Assembly (NCBI GenBank): GCA_023453725.1
Contig: JAEXTB010000007.1
Coordinates: 1 to 5,745 of the forward strand
Length of the DNA: 5,745 nucleotides
Direction: 5' to 3'
Source: Bacillota bacterium
GTDB taxonomy: Bacteria > Bacillota > Clostridia > Christensenellales > CAG-138
A program made the translations under genes and the position numbers. The stretch's first letter is position 1; each line of letters opens with the position of its first letter. This document shows, piece after piece, positions 4,606 through 5,745 of the stretch. The notes beneath the pieces were generated by a model, which worked only from the letters and a program-made list of their open reading frames with translations, searched no databases and had not been told where the DNA came from.

Positions 4606-5745
4606 TTATTCAGACCGTATGGCGGAGAGCGCCGAAAGCTTCATAGCCCGTATGGCGGGATACATGCCGCTGATGAGCGCCACCACAATGGAAAACAGCA
4701 CAGCACCCAGCGAAAGGTAGGCGGGGATGACGCTCTTCATACCGACGGACTGCATGACGTACTGGTTTAATAAAGCCGAAAGCCCGTAACTGATGCCAAG
4801 GCCGATCAAGCCGCCAATGAGCCCGATATACGCCGCCTCCGTCAGAAATAGTTCCGCAATGTTGCGCATGCGGCACCCGAGCACCTTGATGATGCCGATT
4901 TCCTTGGTGCGTTCGTAAATGCTCATCATCATGGTGTTCATAATGCCGATTGCCGCCACCAGAAGCGATACGCCGCCGATTGCGCCCAACAGCATCTGGA
5001 GCTGCGCGGCGCTTTCCTGCGCGGCCTTCAAAGCATCCTGCAGGCTGGTTGCGCCGTAGCCCATATCCTGTATCTGTTTCTGGATATCGATAACATCATC
5101 GATATTTTCGCACTTCACCCAGATTTGGCTGTACTTCTTGGTATCAAGGTTCATATAGTCCTTGTTTTCCTTGGCGAGCTTGCGTACAGCGGCGATATCC
5201 ATCAGCGAATAATAGGCGTAGTTGTTGCCTTCTTCCGCCATTTGGCCTACGACCTTCACGTCATACATCTTGCCCTTGGGCCGGGATTCCCCCCCGCCTG
5301 TGTCCCAGTTGGAATAGATGTTGCTGTAGTCAAACGTCAACTGAAAGCGGGAACGCTCCAGCGTAATTTTGGAGTTTCCGTTGCTGTCCATTGCCTGCTT
5401 GCCGGTGGTGGGATTGTAAAAATTCTGCAGCGCCCAGGAACCGAGCACCATCTCATATTTGGAACCCGCGCCGGTATTGGGCATGCGGCCGTTTGCAAGC
5501 GTAAAGCCGAACTCCTCCGCCACTTTCAGGTCCACGCCCATAATGGAGACGTCCGTCATATACTGGCCGCTTTTGAGTGCGCCCCAGGTTTCAAGCATGG
5601 GCATGACCGCCACAACGCCCGGCATCTGCCGAAAGGTCTGCACGCTCTTTTCATCCAGAACCACTTCCTGCGCGGGGCTGTACATGTTGCCTTTGCTTTC
5701 CACCATACGGTAGCTGTTGACCTGTATGGTGGTAAGGCTGCCCGC
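4606..5745 (-). CDS. ABC transporter permease, MacB/FtsX family (N-terminus outside window)
   Basis: The frame is open to the right edge, so the start is not visible; the ATG at 5706 is internal, because the 13 residues before it (GSLTTIQVNSYR) fit the segment following TM1 in MacB-type permeases. 379 residues are seen. The extracytoplasmic MacB_PCD domain runs to about residue 240. The C-terminal FtsX domain follows, with a membrane helix (GGVSLLVAAIGIMNTMMMSI), the coupling motif YERTKEIGIIKVLG, two more membrane helices (around AAYIGLIGGLIGLGISYGL and LGAVLFSIVVALISGMYP) and the family ending PAIRAMKLSALSAIRSE. Such permeases pair with an ATPase of the LolD/MacB type and often a membrane-fusion protein, usually encoded next door; here those would lie upstream beyond the right edge. 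Substrate is unknown: efflux of peptides, antibiotics or lipoprotein-like cargo is typical. It is the last gene of its operon, since a strong terminator follows at once. Confidence 0.92.
   Translation of the reverse strand, partial: AGSLTTIQVNSYRMVESKGNMYSPAQEVVLDEKSVQTFRQMPGVVAVMPMLETWGALKSGQYMTDVSIMGVDLKVAEEFGFTLANGRMPNTGAGSKYEMVLGSWALQNFYNPTTGKQAMDSNGNSKITLERSRFQLTFDYSNIYSNWDTGGGESRPKGKMYDVKVVGQMAEEGNNYAYYSLMDIAAVRKLAKENKDYMNLDTKKYSQIWVKCENIDDVIDIQKQIQDMGYGATSLQDALKAAQESAAQLQMLLGAIGGVSLLVAAIGIMNTMMMSIYERTKEIGIIKVLGCRMRNIAELFLTEAAYIGLIGGLIGLGISYGLSALLNQYVMQSVGMKSVIPAYLSLGAVLFSIVVALISGMYPAIRAMKLSALSAIRSE

Noticed and set aside
4092..4770. Plus-strand open frames across mscL and the permease terminator
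   Set aside because: They run antisense to mscL and through the terminator hairpin into the permease end, with no family character and no promoter or ribosome site.
5704..5706. ATG at 5706 as the start of the ABC permease
   Set aside because: The frame stays open to the right edge, the upstream residues fit the family, and a start here would drop TM1, which every MacB-type permease needs.
1..5745. tRNA, rRNA, CRISPR, insertion sequence or prophage signals
   Set aside because: No tRNA-like cloverleaf, regular spaced repeats, transposase fragments or terminal inverted repeats were seen; nearly all sequence is covered by seven same-strand genes.

Overview
The window looks like part of a bacterial chromosome from a low-to-mid-GC Gram-positive lineage, most likely a gut-type Clostridia (Bacillota). 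This rests on strong GGAGG-type ribosome binding sites, extended -10 promoters, the clostridial style of TyrS, and an MscL with a C-terminal zinc ribbon. The lineage is an inference from protein character, not a database match. All seven genes I can support lie on the minus strand, so transcription runs from right to left. I see no credible plus-strand gene, RNA gene, CRISPR array or mobile element.

Reading in the direction of transcription: (1) 5745-4606 is the C-terminal part of a MacB/FtsX-type ABC transporter permease, closed by a textbook UUCG-loop terminator at 4572-4600. (2) A new unit starts from an extended -10 promoter at 4486-4514. It holds mscL, a mechanosensitive channel with a zinc-ribbon tail, and a four-cysteine C_GCAxxG_C_C protein whose start overlaps the mscL stop (TAATG). 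(3) A second extended -10 promoter at 3565-3593 lies across the end of that gene and leads into tyrS (tyrosyl-tRNA synthetase). tyrS overlaps a YigZ/IMPACT-family gene through TGATG. (4) After an 81-base gap with a small hairpin and a 9-bp direct repeat comes ilvE, a branched-chain aminotransferase. (5) After a further 78-base gap begins a secreted protein with a signal peptide, cut off by the left edge.

The genes are mostly housekeeping: tRNA charging, branched-chain amino acid metabolism, osmotic safety valve and export. No complete novel system is visible. The points most worth a second look are the cysteine-rich mscL pair (zinc-ribbon channel translationally coupled to a putative redox protein), the structured non-T-box leader of tyrS, and the repeat and hairpin ahead of ilvE.
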